Positions 1 to 6,206 of a DNA stretch of 6,206 bases are shown piece by piece. Under the pieces are notes generated by a model. That model was not told the origin of the DNA, did not search any database, and was given only the letters and a program-made list of their open reading frames with translations. The DNA lies in NCBI GenBank assembly GCA_002702965.1, contig PADE01000169.1:6975-13180 (forward strand), written 5' to 3'. How positions within the stretch are numbered: position 1 is the first letter of the stretch; each line of letters begins with the position of its first letter. Position numbers and translations under genes: made by a program. The DNA comes from Planctomycetaceae bacterium. GTDB lineage: Bacteria > Planctomycetota > Planctomycetia > Pirellulales > Pirellulaceae.

Positions 1-1662
1 CGATCCCGGGATGTCACCCGGCTGGCTCAATACCAGTCCAACAGCCCGGCGCTGGCCTCGATCAACGGCACCGGACTGGTCACGACGGCCGACCGTCCGG
101 GACAAGTGGCGTTACGCGCTGGCTTTATGAATCACTTCGCTATGTTTCAAGCGCTGATTCCGCGCGCCGCGCCGATCGAGCAATACCCCGAGCTCTCCGG
201 GGAGAATTTCATCGACCGGCTGGTGTACGAAAAACTGCAAGCGCTGAATATCCTCCCGTCGGGCCCGGCCGACGATGCCGAGTACGCCCGGCGCGTCTTC
301 CTCGACATCATCGGCACCCTCCCCTCCTCCGAGGAAGTCCAACAGTTTCTGGCCGATCCTCGCCCCGACCGCCGCGCCCAATTGGTAGAAACGCTACTGC
401 TGCGCCCCGAATACGCCGATTATTGGGCCCTCAAATGGTCCGATCTGTTGGGAGTGCAGCGCGAGTTGTTGGGGCACAAGGCGGCCTACAACTACTATCG
501 GTGGATTCGCGAGAGTTTCGCCTCGAACATCCCTTACGACCAGTTCGTGCACAGGTTGGTGGCCGCCGAAGGGGCTCTGCTCGACGCGCCTCAGGGCCAT
601 TTCTATAAAGTCGACACCGATCCCGGGAAACTCGCCAGCCGTGTCTCCCAGACATTTCTCGGGCTGCGCATTGCCTGCGCCCAGTGCCACCACCACCCCA
701 GCGATATCTGGACGCAAACCGATTACTACGGAATGCAGTCCTTTTTCACGCAGCTCAAATGGCGTGGGACCCCGCGTGGCGAGATACTCTGGACCGAGGG
801 AAGTCCTGATACCAAACACCCCCGCAGTGGAGCGGTCGTACACCCACACCCGCTGGGGACCGAGATGCCGTCTGCAGCCCCTGTCGGCGACCGTCGACAG
901 GTACTCGCCGACTGGCTCACCGACCCCAGCAACCCCTGGTTTGCGAAGAACTTGGCCAATCGGATGTGGGCCCATTTCATGGGTCGCGGCCTCATTGAAC
1001 CGGTCGACGATCTGCGGGCCACCAACCCGGCGTCCAACCCCGAACTACTGCTGGCGCTCTCTCGGCATGTCGCCGAAACCAACTTCGACCTGCGCGCCCT
1101 GATCCGTACGATTACGCGGTCGGGGGTCTACCAACTCTCCTCGACCCCCAACCCGACCAACCGACTGGACGAGCAGAACTACTCGCACGCCACGCTGCGA
1201 CCGTTGGAAGCGGAAGTTTTGCTCGACGCGGTGTGCCAGGTGACCGGCGTCAACGAGAAGTTCGTCGGGGTCCCCGATGGCTTCCGCGCCATTCAGTTAT
1301 GGGATAGCGGTGTCTCGCACTATTTCCTCAAGTTGTTTGGACGCCCGGTACGGAAATCGGCCTGCGTGTGTGAACGACTCGACGAACCCAATGTGGCACA
1401 GGCGTTGCACCTGATGAACTCACCTGCCATCCACCAAAAACTCAAGCACGAAGGGGGTACGCTGGCCCGCCTCGTGGCTCGCTATCCCGACGATGCGAAT
1501 CTGGTTCGCGCGTTGTACCTGACGTTTTTCAGCCGACCGCCGTTCGACACCGAACGGACCGAGGCACTGAACTACCTGCAACAGGCATCCGACCGGCGCA
1601 CCGCCAGCGAGGACCTCGCCTGGAGCATGCTCTGTTCCATCGAATTCATTTTCCGCCATTAA
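1..1662 (+). CDS. BIG2 / DUF1549 (PSCyt2) / DUF1553 (PSD1) protein, 5' end missing
   Basis: The frame is open from the first base, so the gene starts upstream and 553 C-terminal residues are visible. The GTG at 106 is not the start, because the codons before it encode the end of a bacterial Ig-like (BIG2) domain (visible residues 4-55, DVTRLAQYQSNSPALASING and GLVTTADRPGQVALRA). DUF1549 follows at about residues 70-265, beginning NFIDRLVYEKLQ and holding a CAQCH motif (226-230), a CxxCH pattern that could bind haem c. DUF1553 runs from about 297 (DRRQVLADWL) to the end, with NLANRMWAHFMGRGL, YQLSS, a CVCER motif (C455, C457) and ALHLMNSP. It ends with EFIFRH, matching the usual family C-terminus, so the 3' end is intact. 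Family knowledge: DUF1549/DUF1553 proteins are abundant in planctomycetes, usually predicted to be exported, and have no proven reaction. The DUF1501 gene 100 nt downstream is its usual partner. Family assignment is firm; haem binding is inference. Confidence 0.93.
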   Translation, partial: RSRDVTRLAQYQSNSPALASINGTGLVTTADRPGQVALRAGFMNHFAMFQALIPRAAPIEQYPELSGENFIDRLVYEKLQALNILPSGPADDAEYARRVFLDIIGTLPSSEEVQQFLADPRPDRRAQLVETLLLRPEYADYWALKWSDLLGVQRELLGHKAAYNYYRWIRESFASNIPYDQFVHRLVAAEGALLDAPQGHFYKVDTDPGKLASRVSQTFLGLRIACAQCHHHPSDIWTQTDYYGMQSFFTQLKWRGTPRGEILWTEGSPDTKHPRSGAVVHPHPLGTEMPSAAPVGDRRQVLADWLTDPSNPWFAKNLANRMWAHFMGRGLIEPVDDLRATNPASNPELLLALSRHVAETNFDLRALIRTITRSGVYQLSSTPNPTNRLDEQNYSHATLRPLEAEVLLDAVCQVTGVNEKFVGVPDGFRAIQLWDSGVSHYFLKLFGRPVRKSACVCERLDEPNVAQALHLMNSPAIHQKLKHEGGTLARLVARYPDDANLVRALYLTFFSRPPFDTERTEALNYLQQASDRRTASEDLAWSMLCSIEFIFRH

Positions 1663-1750
1663 TCGACTTCAGAGAGCCGTTCTGTGCGCCGAGAAAACTC
1701 AACAGGACGCATCCTCGACCGCGATCCGACTCCTGCTCCACCCCCTGCCC

Positions 1751-1754
1751 GAGG
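1751..1754 (+). promoter_or_regulatory. Shine-Dalgarno site of the DUF1501 gene
   Basis: GAGG lies 8 nt before the ATG at 1763. It supports that ATG, which also places the conserved FCDG...RRDFLRVG leader at the N-terminus. No alternative ATG or GTG in frame lies close upstream. Confidence 0.6.
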
Positions 1755-1762
1755 CACGAATC

Positions 1763-3067
1763 ATGACACGCTCACGGCCCTTCTGTGATGGGATCCAACG
1801 ACGGGATTTTCTACGCGTTGGCGCCGCCGGCGCATTCGGTTGGAGCGCAACGTTACCACTGGCGCTACAGCAACAGGCGCTGGCAGCTGCCGCCGGCGAG
1901 AACAACCCGTCCGACGATGTCTCGGTGATCTACCTCTTCCTGTTGGGTGGTTTGAGTACCATCGACACGTTCGACCTAAAGCCCGACGCGCCCTCCGAAG
2001 TACGCGGAGAGTTTTCGTCGATCTCCACGAACGTCCCGGGGATCGAGGTATGCGAACACCTGCCGTTCAGCGCGCAACACGCCGACAAGTTCGCCTTGAT
2101 CCGTTCCTTCGCGCACGGGAATTCCGGGCACGGCGCCGCCGACAAATACATGCTCACCGGACACCTCAACGAAGCCCGCCCCGCGTTCGGCTCCGTGGCC
2201 TCGCACACCTATGGGAGCCGCGGAACCGTGCCTCCCTACGTCGTCCTCCCGGCCATGCACGCCAGCGCCGGCCCTCAATTCCTGGGTTCCTCCGCGGCGC
2301 CCTTCCTGATCGACGCCGATCCGAGTTTTCCCGGGTTCTCCGTACCCGACCTGGCGCCACCACTCGACATCGATGGTAGCCGCCTGTCGAACCGGCGGGG
2401 GTTATTACGGACCGTCGACCGCTTCCAGCGGCAAGTCGAAACGCGTGGAAAGGCAGGCGCCTTCAATAAGTTCCGCGAACGCGCATTTACGTTAATGACG
2501 TCTCCCGAGGCAAAAAAGGCGTTTGACCTACAAAGCGAACCCGAACCCGCCCGACGAGCCTACGGCAACAACACCCTCGGGCAGTCGTGTTTGCTGGCCC
2601 GCCGGTTGGTCGAATCCGGCTCCCGTTACGTGATGATCAACCACAATAACTGGGACACCCACGCCAACAACTTTGGCGACCTGAAAACCAACCTGCTTCC
2701 CCATCTCGATAAGGCCCTGGCGGAATTGCTTCGCGACCTGGCGGATCGCGGGATGCTCGAAAAGACGCTCGTCGTGATCAGTGGCGAATTCGGCCGCACC
2801 CCGAAGATCAACAAGGATGCCGGACGCGACCATTGGGGTCCGTGCTTCACGTTGACACTGGCGGGAGGTGGAATCCAAGGTGGACGCGTGGTCGGCACTT
2901 CCGACGAGTGGGCTGCCAAGCCGAAGGACAATCCGATTGGTCCCAAGGATTTCGCCGCGACGATGTTCCACCTGCTGGGAATCGACACCGAAAAATTGCT
3001 GTACACCCTTGATAAGCGACCCATCAAACTGCTCGACGGTGGTCGGGTGATCGAGGAGCTGCTGTAA
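1763..3067 (+). CDS. Tat-exported DUF1501 family protein
   Basis: The protein has 434 residues, normal for DUF1501. The N-terminus has a twin-arginine signal: the RRDFLRVG motif (R13, R14), then a hydrophobic alanine-rich stretch ending near residues 41-44, so export as a folded protein is predicted. The CDG triplet just before the twin arginines (residues 8-10) is typical of planctomycete DUF1501 leaders. Family landmarks in order are GGLSTIDTFDLKPDAP (from 62, D68 and D71), EVRGEF, HGNSGHGAADKYMLTG, NNWDTH (D298, H300), GEFGRTP (341-347) and GRDHWGP (354-360). DUF1501 is placed with the alkaline phosphatase/sulfatase superfamily. The Asp/His/Glu residues above are the natural metal-ligand candidates, but I cannot point to a sure nucleophile, so enzyme activity is unproven. 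It sits between the DUF1549/DUF1553 gene and the PPC gene, the usual planctomycete arrangement, and may form a complex or pathway with them. Substrate is unknown. Confidence 0.94.
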   Translation: MTRSRPFCDGIQRRDFLRVGAAGAFGWSATLPLALQQQALAAAAGENNPSDDVSVIYLFLLGGLSTIDTFDLKPDAPSEVRGEFSSISTNVPGIEVCEHLPFSAQHADKFALIRSFAHGNSGHGAADKYMLTGHLNEARPAFGSVASHTYGSRGTVPPYVVLPAMHASAGPQFLGSSAAPFLIDADPSFPGFSVPDLAPPLDIDGSRLSNRRGLLRTVDRFQRQVETRGKAGAFNKFRERAFTLMTSPEAKKAFDLQSEPEPARRAYGNNTLGQSCLLARRLVESGSRYVMINHNNWDTHANNFGDLKTNLLPHLDKALAELLRDLADRGMLEKTLVVISGEFGRTPKINKDAGRDHWGPCFTLTLAGGGIQGGRVVGTSDEWAAKPKDNPIGPKDFAATMFHLLGIDTEKLLYTLDKRPIKLLDGGRVIEELL

Positions 3068-3125
3068 CGCGGCCCGGCTTCGGATGCCGGCCTCGAGACC
3101 TCTCACGGCGGTGCCGCTGGCGCGC

Positions 3126-3132
3126 AAAAGGA
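3126..3132 (+). promoter_or_regulatory. Shine-Dalgarno site of the PPC-domain gene
   Basis: AAAAGGA ends 6 nt before the ATG at 3139. It decides this start, which puts a Sec signal peptide directly at the N-terminus. The ATG at 3084 upstream is in another frame. Confidence 0.65.
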
Positions 3133-3138
3133 ATCCAG

Positions 3139-5499
3139 ATGCGGAGTCCACTCGGTCGTCTGTTATCGGCAGCTTGCCTGGCCTTGGTCGGCTCGACGCC
3201 CCTCGGCGCCGTGCACCCTTCGGCCTCCTACATCTTTCCCGCCGGCGCTCAACGAGGCACCACTGTCAGCGTGCGTGTGGGGGGGCTCTATCTGCACAAA
3301 GGCTGTTCCTTCGCGATGCTGGGGCCCGGAGTCACCGCCTCGCAGCAGGTCCGAGAAATCAACACCACGCGGTTCCCTAAAGTGGTGATTCCGCAAACCT
3401 ACTTTACCCAAGAACATTCGTTTCCGAGAGATTACGCGGGGACCGTCCAAGTCGCGGACGATGCAACCTTGGGAATGCGGTACTGGCAGGTCTGGACCTC
3501 GCAAGGAGGTACCACGCTGCGGCGGTTCGTGATCGGCGATCTGCCGGAAGTGATTGAGCGTGAGGTGGACGGCAACCCGATCCCCCACCCCGTCCAGTTG
3601 CCGGTCACCGCCAACGGGCGCATCTATCCACGAGAGGATGTCGATCTGTGGGTGTTCGAGGCCAAAGCCGGTGATTCGATCACCTGCGAGGTGCACGCCG
3701 CGCGGATCGGATCGACGCTCGACTCCCATCTCGAGATTCGCGACGCAGGGGGACAGCGGATCGCCGAGAACACCGATTTTTTTGGCTCCGATTCCCTGGT
3801 CCGCTTCACCGTTCCACGCGACGGCACCTACCACGCCGCGATCCACGACGTGCGTTTCGGGGGTCTGCAGAGCTCGGTTTACCGACTCACGATCACCAGT
3901 GGGCCCCATGTCGATTCCAGCTTCCCGCTCGGAGGAAGACGGGGTACCGAGGTCCCGTTGCAACTGCTCGGGCAGCACGTTCCCGCACAGCCGGTCATCG
4001 TCACGCTGCCGGCCGACGGTGGTGACCAACAGCTGCTCCCCATTCCCTGTGGTGACACCCGGCAACTGGTGCTGCTCGACCTGGGCGACTTCCCAGAGGC
4101 GATCGAACAGGAGCCCAACAACGTCCCCCCAAAGGCATCGGTTCATCCGGCGCCCGTGGTCCTCAACGGCCGCATCTCAGCGCCCGGCGACGTCGACTGC
4201 TGGCGGCTGACGGTCGAAGAGGGTCAGACGCTCGAGTTTTTGTTTCGCGCGCGGCATCAGGGCGCTGTGCTCAACCCGCTGTTGGTTGTCTCGGCCGACG
4301 ACGACAGCGAACTGCTACGCAGCGAAGGTCGCGGCCGCTTGACGTTCGCCAAGGCGGGTACCTACACGCTGCGGGTCTCCGAGCGGTTCCCCACCCGCGG
4401 CGGTCCACGGTTCATCTATCGCCTCCAGGTCGGCCCGCCGCCCGCTGCGAATTTCCTCCTGCACCCCGCCCAACAGGCGTTGACTCTGACCCGAGGAGGC
4501 TCTGCCGAACTGACCGTCAACGCCGAGCGCCTAGGCGGTTTCGCCGGCGAGATTAAACTCACTGCGGACCAGCTCCCCGAGGGGGTCACCGCCGAGCCAG
4601 TCTCCATTCCCGGCGACAAAAAGGTCGCCAAACTGAAGCTCCAAGCCGGCCCCAAGACAACGATCTCGGCGGCCCGTATCAGAGTGCAAGGCGCGGCAAT
4701 GCTGCCAATGGGCGCAGTCACCCGGACGGCCACCTACCGGCTCGACCCGGGCGGTCCTGTGTTTGAGACGGTACTGCTGACCACTGCGTTATCCGCGCCG
4801 TTCAAGTTCATCGGTCAATACAAAATTCCGTTCGCCTTGCGGGGAACGACCCACTACCGGCGCTACGAGATCGACCGCGGGGGATTTGAGGGAACGCTCT
4901 ATGCGCGCGCCGCGGACCAGCAAATCCGCCACCAGATGGGCACCTGGGGATCCCCCATCGAGCTGCCACCGAACAGCAAACACTTCGACTACCCGCTGCA
5001 GGTTTCCACCTGGACGAAGGTCGGTCTGACCGGCCGGACCGTGGTCGTGGTGTACGGCGAGATCGTCGATTCGGACGGCAGCCGCCACACCGTGGCCTAT
5101 AGCTCGAGCACCGCTCCCGACCAGATCATGATCCAACCGAGTGCGGGCCCACTGTCGATCCGACTTCAACGCAGTTCGCTGGTGGCCCGTGCCGACCGAC
5201 CGGCCCAGGTCACCGTCCGAATTCGGCGCGACCCGGAACTACCCCTACCGGTCACCCTGAGTCTCCTCCCCGGCGCGCACGTCCAGGGAGTCGAGGCGAC
5301 CCCAAGGGTGCTTGCGCCCGACCAGACCGAAGCCACCTTGGAGATTCGTTTTACGGGAGATGCCGGCCCGTTCAACGCCCCGCTCGTGATCCGCGCCACG
5401 GTGCGACCGACCGAGAACATCACCGTCCGTGGCCGACCGTTGCGATCCGGCGACCCGATCATCGCTGAGGCTCCTCTGAGCGTTGTCGTCGCGCGTTAA
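3139..5499 (+). CDS. Large secreted PPC-domain protein with duplicated modules
   Basis: The product has 786 residues. Residues 1-24 form a Sec signal peptide (R2, R7, hydrophobic LLSAACLALVG, likely cut after LGA). The mature part starts with the planctomycete module YIFPAGAQRGTTVSVRVGG (31-49). A first PPC-like (bacterial pre-peptidase C-terminal) domain spans about 140-254, with NGRIYPREDVDLWVFEAKAG and a GTYHAAIHD strand. A second FPLGGRRGTEV module begins at 262, and a second PPC domain runs from EQEPNN (323-328) to about 432, with NGRISAPGDVDCWRL and GTYTLRVSE. Next come an Ig-like segment (about 438-540), a region starting FKFIGQYKIPF at 555 and containing YEIDRGGFEGTLYARAADQQ, and a C-terminal beta-rich segment (668-786). 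There is no protease or other catalytic motif and no transmembrane anchor beyond the signal. PPC domains are known as beta-sandwich accessory domains of secreted proteins, so a binding or structural role outside the cytoplasm is the best inference. It lies 71 nt after the DUF1501 gene and is probably co-transcribed with it. Confidence 0.92.
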   Translation: MRSPLGRLLSAACLALVGSTPLGAVHPSASYIFPAGAQRGTTVSVRVGGLYLHKGCSFAMLGPGVTASQQVREINTTRFPKVVIPQTYFTQEHSFPRDYAGTVQVADDATLGMRYWQVWTSQGGTTLRRFVIGDLPEVIEREVDGNPIPHPVQLPVTANGRIYPREDVDLWVFEAKAGDSITCEVHAARIGSTLDSHLEIRDAGGQRIAENTDFFGSDSLVRFTVPRDGTYHAAIHDVRFGGLQSSVYRLTITSGPHVDSSFPLGGRRGTEVPLQLLGQHVPAQPVIVTLPADGGDQQLLPIPCGDTRQLVLLDLGDFPEAIEQEPNNVPPKASVHPAPVVLNGRISAPGDVDCWRLTVEEGQTLEFLFRARHQGAVLNPLLVVSADDDSELLRSEGRGRLTFAKAGTYTLRVSERFPTRGGPRFIYRLQVGPPPAANFLLHPAQQALTLTRGGSAELTVNAERLGGFAGEIKLTADQLPEGVTAEPVSIPGDKKVAKLKLQAGPKTTISAARIRVQGAAMLPMGAVTRTATYRLDPGGPVFETVLLTTALSAPFKFIGQYKIPFALRGTTHYRRYEIDRGGFEGTLYARAADQQIRHQMGTWGSPIELPPNSKHFDYPLQVSTWTKVGLTGRTVVVVYGEIVDSDGSRHTVAYSSSTAPDQIMIQPSAGPLSIRLQRSSLVARADRPAQVTVRIRRDPELPLPVTLSLLPGAHVQGVEATPRVLAPDQTEATLEIRFTGDAGPFNAPLVIRATVRPTENITVRGRPLRSGDPIIAEAPLSVVVAR

Positions 5500-5604
5500 A
5501 CCCGGGCGGGTAAGCAAACCGATCGGTCGCCACGCCACTCGCCCCACGACGGCTGCTCGAGCGCGGCCGACGGGAACTCCTACCGCCAGCGGGGATGGGG
5601 TCGC
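5500..5604. other. Intergenic gap with two short inverted repeats
   Basis: This gap separates the PPC gene from the methyltransferase-like gene. It holds ACCCG-GG-CGGGT (5500-5511), directly after the TAA stop, and the perfect 10-bp palindrome ACCGATCGGT (5518-5527). The first has a loop of only 2 nt and no T-run, so it does not qualify as a Rho-independent terminator. The second could be an operator or chance in GC-rich DNA. No small gene or RNA is recognisable. Confidence 0.3.
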
Positions 5605-6206
5605 GTGCCACTCGCCGAGATCGACATTGCGTACGGCGCTGCGGAACTACCGGAGGCAGCCCGCGCGCTGCTGCGCGATGGGGAGAGCCGGGCCGCTGGC
5701 CTGGAGGAACGCTCCGACAGCCCCCCTGGCTTCGTCCCCTGCCGATTCGCACGGGTGGCCCACGCGGTCCGCGCGGTGGCCGATGACAGGCTCGCCCAAG
5801 GGACAACTTTTTGTGAATGGGGAAGCGGTCTGGGAGTCGTGGCATCGCTGGCATCGCTGTTCGGATTTGACGCCTGCGGGATTGAAATCGATCCTGCGCT
5901 GATCACCGCATCACGGGCGCTGGCCACGCGACACCGCCTCTCGGTCGAGTTCGTTGAGGGCAGTTTTGTGCCGCCCGGTGGCGAATCGCTGGCCGCCGCT
6001 GCGGGGCGTGAATTTTTCTGGATGGCGACCACCGCGGACGATGCGTACGAAACCCTGGGACTCATGGTCGAGGACTTCGCGGTTGTGTTCGCGTTCCCCT
6101 GGCCCGCGGAGTCCGAAGTCATCACCCAACTGTTCGAGCGGTATGCCCGCGTCGGGGCGCTCCTGTTGACGTACCACCAGAGTGGAGCGGTGTGCCTGCA
6201 TCGCAA
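5605..6206 (+). CDS. Class I SAM-dependent methyltransferase-like protein, 3' end missing
   Basis: The frame gives 200 residues and is still open at the window edge. The start is the GTG at 5605, the only ATG/GTG/TTG in this frame between the preceding stop and the conserved region; a G-rich run (GGGG, 5597-5600) sits 4 nt before it, a weak Shine-Dalgarno. The core is FCEWGSGLGVVASLASLFGF, with the glycine-rich SAM-binding motif I (E71-G77, EWGSGLG), followed by the acidic GIEID (E94, D96) at the end of strand 2, where the SAM ribose hydroxyls are usually bound. Later strands are DFAVVFAFPWP (157-167) and GALLLTYH (184-191), matching strands 4 and 5 of a Rossmann-like methyltransferase. An N-terminal extension of about 65 residues (PLAEIDIAYGAAELPEAARA, then GFVPCRF) precedes motif I. 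There is no signal peptide, so it is cytoplasmic. The substrate cannot be told. The 105-nt gap leaves open whether it shares the upstream transcript. Confidence 0.8.
   Translation, partial: MPLAEIDIAYGAAELPEAARALLRDGESRAAGLEERSDSPPGFVPCRFARVAHAVRAVADDRLAQGTTFCEWGSGLGVVASLASLFGFDACGIEIDPALITASRALATRHRLSVEFVEGSFVPPGGESLAAAAGREFFWMATTADDAYETLGLMVEDFAVVFAFPWPAESEVITQLFERYARVGALLLTYHQSGAVCLHR

Noticed and set aside
106..108. GTG at 106 as start of the first gene
   Set aside because: The same frame is open to base 1 and encodes a BIG2 domain that this start would cut in two.
3071..3092. Hairpin in the gap between the DUF1501 and PPC genes as a terminator
   Set aside because: The stem is 5 bp (CCGGC/GCCGG) plus 2 bp beyond a bulge, with a 7-nt loop and no following T-run, so there is no good case for Rho-independent termination.
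2528..3151. Antisense open frame of 207 codons opposite the DUF1501 gene
   Set aside because: It lies across strongly conserved DUF1501 motifs (WDTH, GEFGRTP, GRDHWGP) and shows no family of its own.
3163..4146. Antisense open frame of 327 codons opposite the PPC gene
   Set aside because: Long antisense frames are expected opposite GC-rich genes. The product has no recognisable domain, while the plus strand carries clear PPC modules.
5500..5604. Stop-codon readthrough fusing the PPC protein with the methyltransferase
   Set aside because: The two genes share a frame and the 35 codons between are open, but this happens often by chance in GC-rich DNA, and the spacer translation looks like non-coding sequence.
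5842..5859. Tandem copy of GCATCGCTG
   Set aside because: Only two 9-bp units, encoding ASLASL within the helix after motif I; explained by coding constraint.
5483..5902. Plus-strand frame of 139 codons starting inside the PPC gene, and the ATG at 5595 in a third frame
   Set aside because: Both yield Arg/Pro/Ala-rich shadow products. The frame from GTG 5605 carries the conserved motifs.
5580..6206. Antisense open frame of 208 codons at the right edge
   Set aside because: Its Ser/Ala/Arg-rich composition is low in information. The plus-strand frame shows methyltransferase motif I and the acidic strand-2 motif.

Overview
The window looks like a piece of a GC-rich Planctomycetota chromosome (GC roughly 60-65% by eye). 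The main reason is gene content. A BIG2/DUF1549 (PSCyt2)/DUF1553 (PSD1) protein, a Tat-exported DUF1501 protein and a large secreted PPC-domain protein sit in a row on the plus strand. This trio is expanded in planctomycetes and close to diagnostic for them. I cannot place it below phylum from sequence alone.

Layout: 1-1662 is the 3' part of the BIG2/DUF1549/DUF1553 gene, whose start lies before the window. After 100 nt comes the DUF1501 gene (1763-3067). After 71 nt comes the PPC-domain gene (3139-5499). After a further 105 nt a class I SAM-dependent methyltransferase-like gene begins at a GTG (5605) and runs off the right edge. All four genes are on the same strand, the three visible stops are TAA, and the two ATG starts have a purine-rich Shine-Dalgarno sequence. 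I see no strong terminator between genes, so an operon of at least the first three is likely but not proven.

How the genes may work together: the first three products look like partners outside the cytoplasm. The first carries a CxxCH motif, a CxC motif and a bacterial Ig-like domain. The second has a twin-arginine signal and an alkaline-phosphatase-like fold signature. The third has a Sec signal and beta-sandwich/PPC modules suited to surface binding. The biochemical job of this family trio is not established. The methyltransferase-like protein has no export signal and may belong to a separate function.

I found no RNA genes, mobile elements, CRISPR arrays or frameshifts. This is mostly a well-formed planctomycete accessory cassette of poorly characterised families rather than a clearly new system. 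The points most worth following up are the cysteine motifs of the first gene, the incomplete match of the DUF1501 protein to a catalytic phosphatase, the duplicated architecture of the PPC protein, and the methyltransferase at the end.
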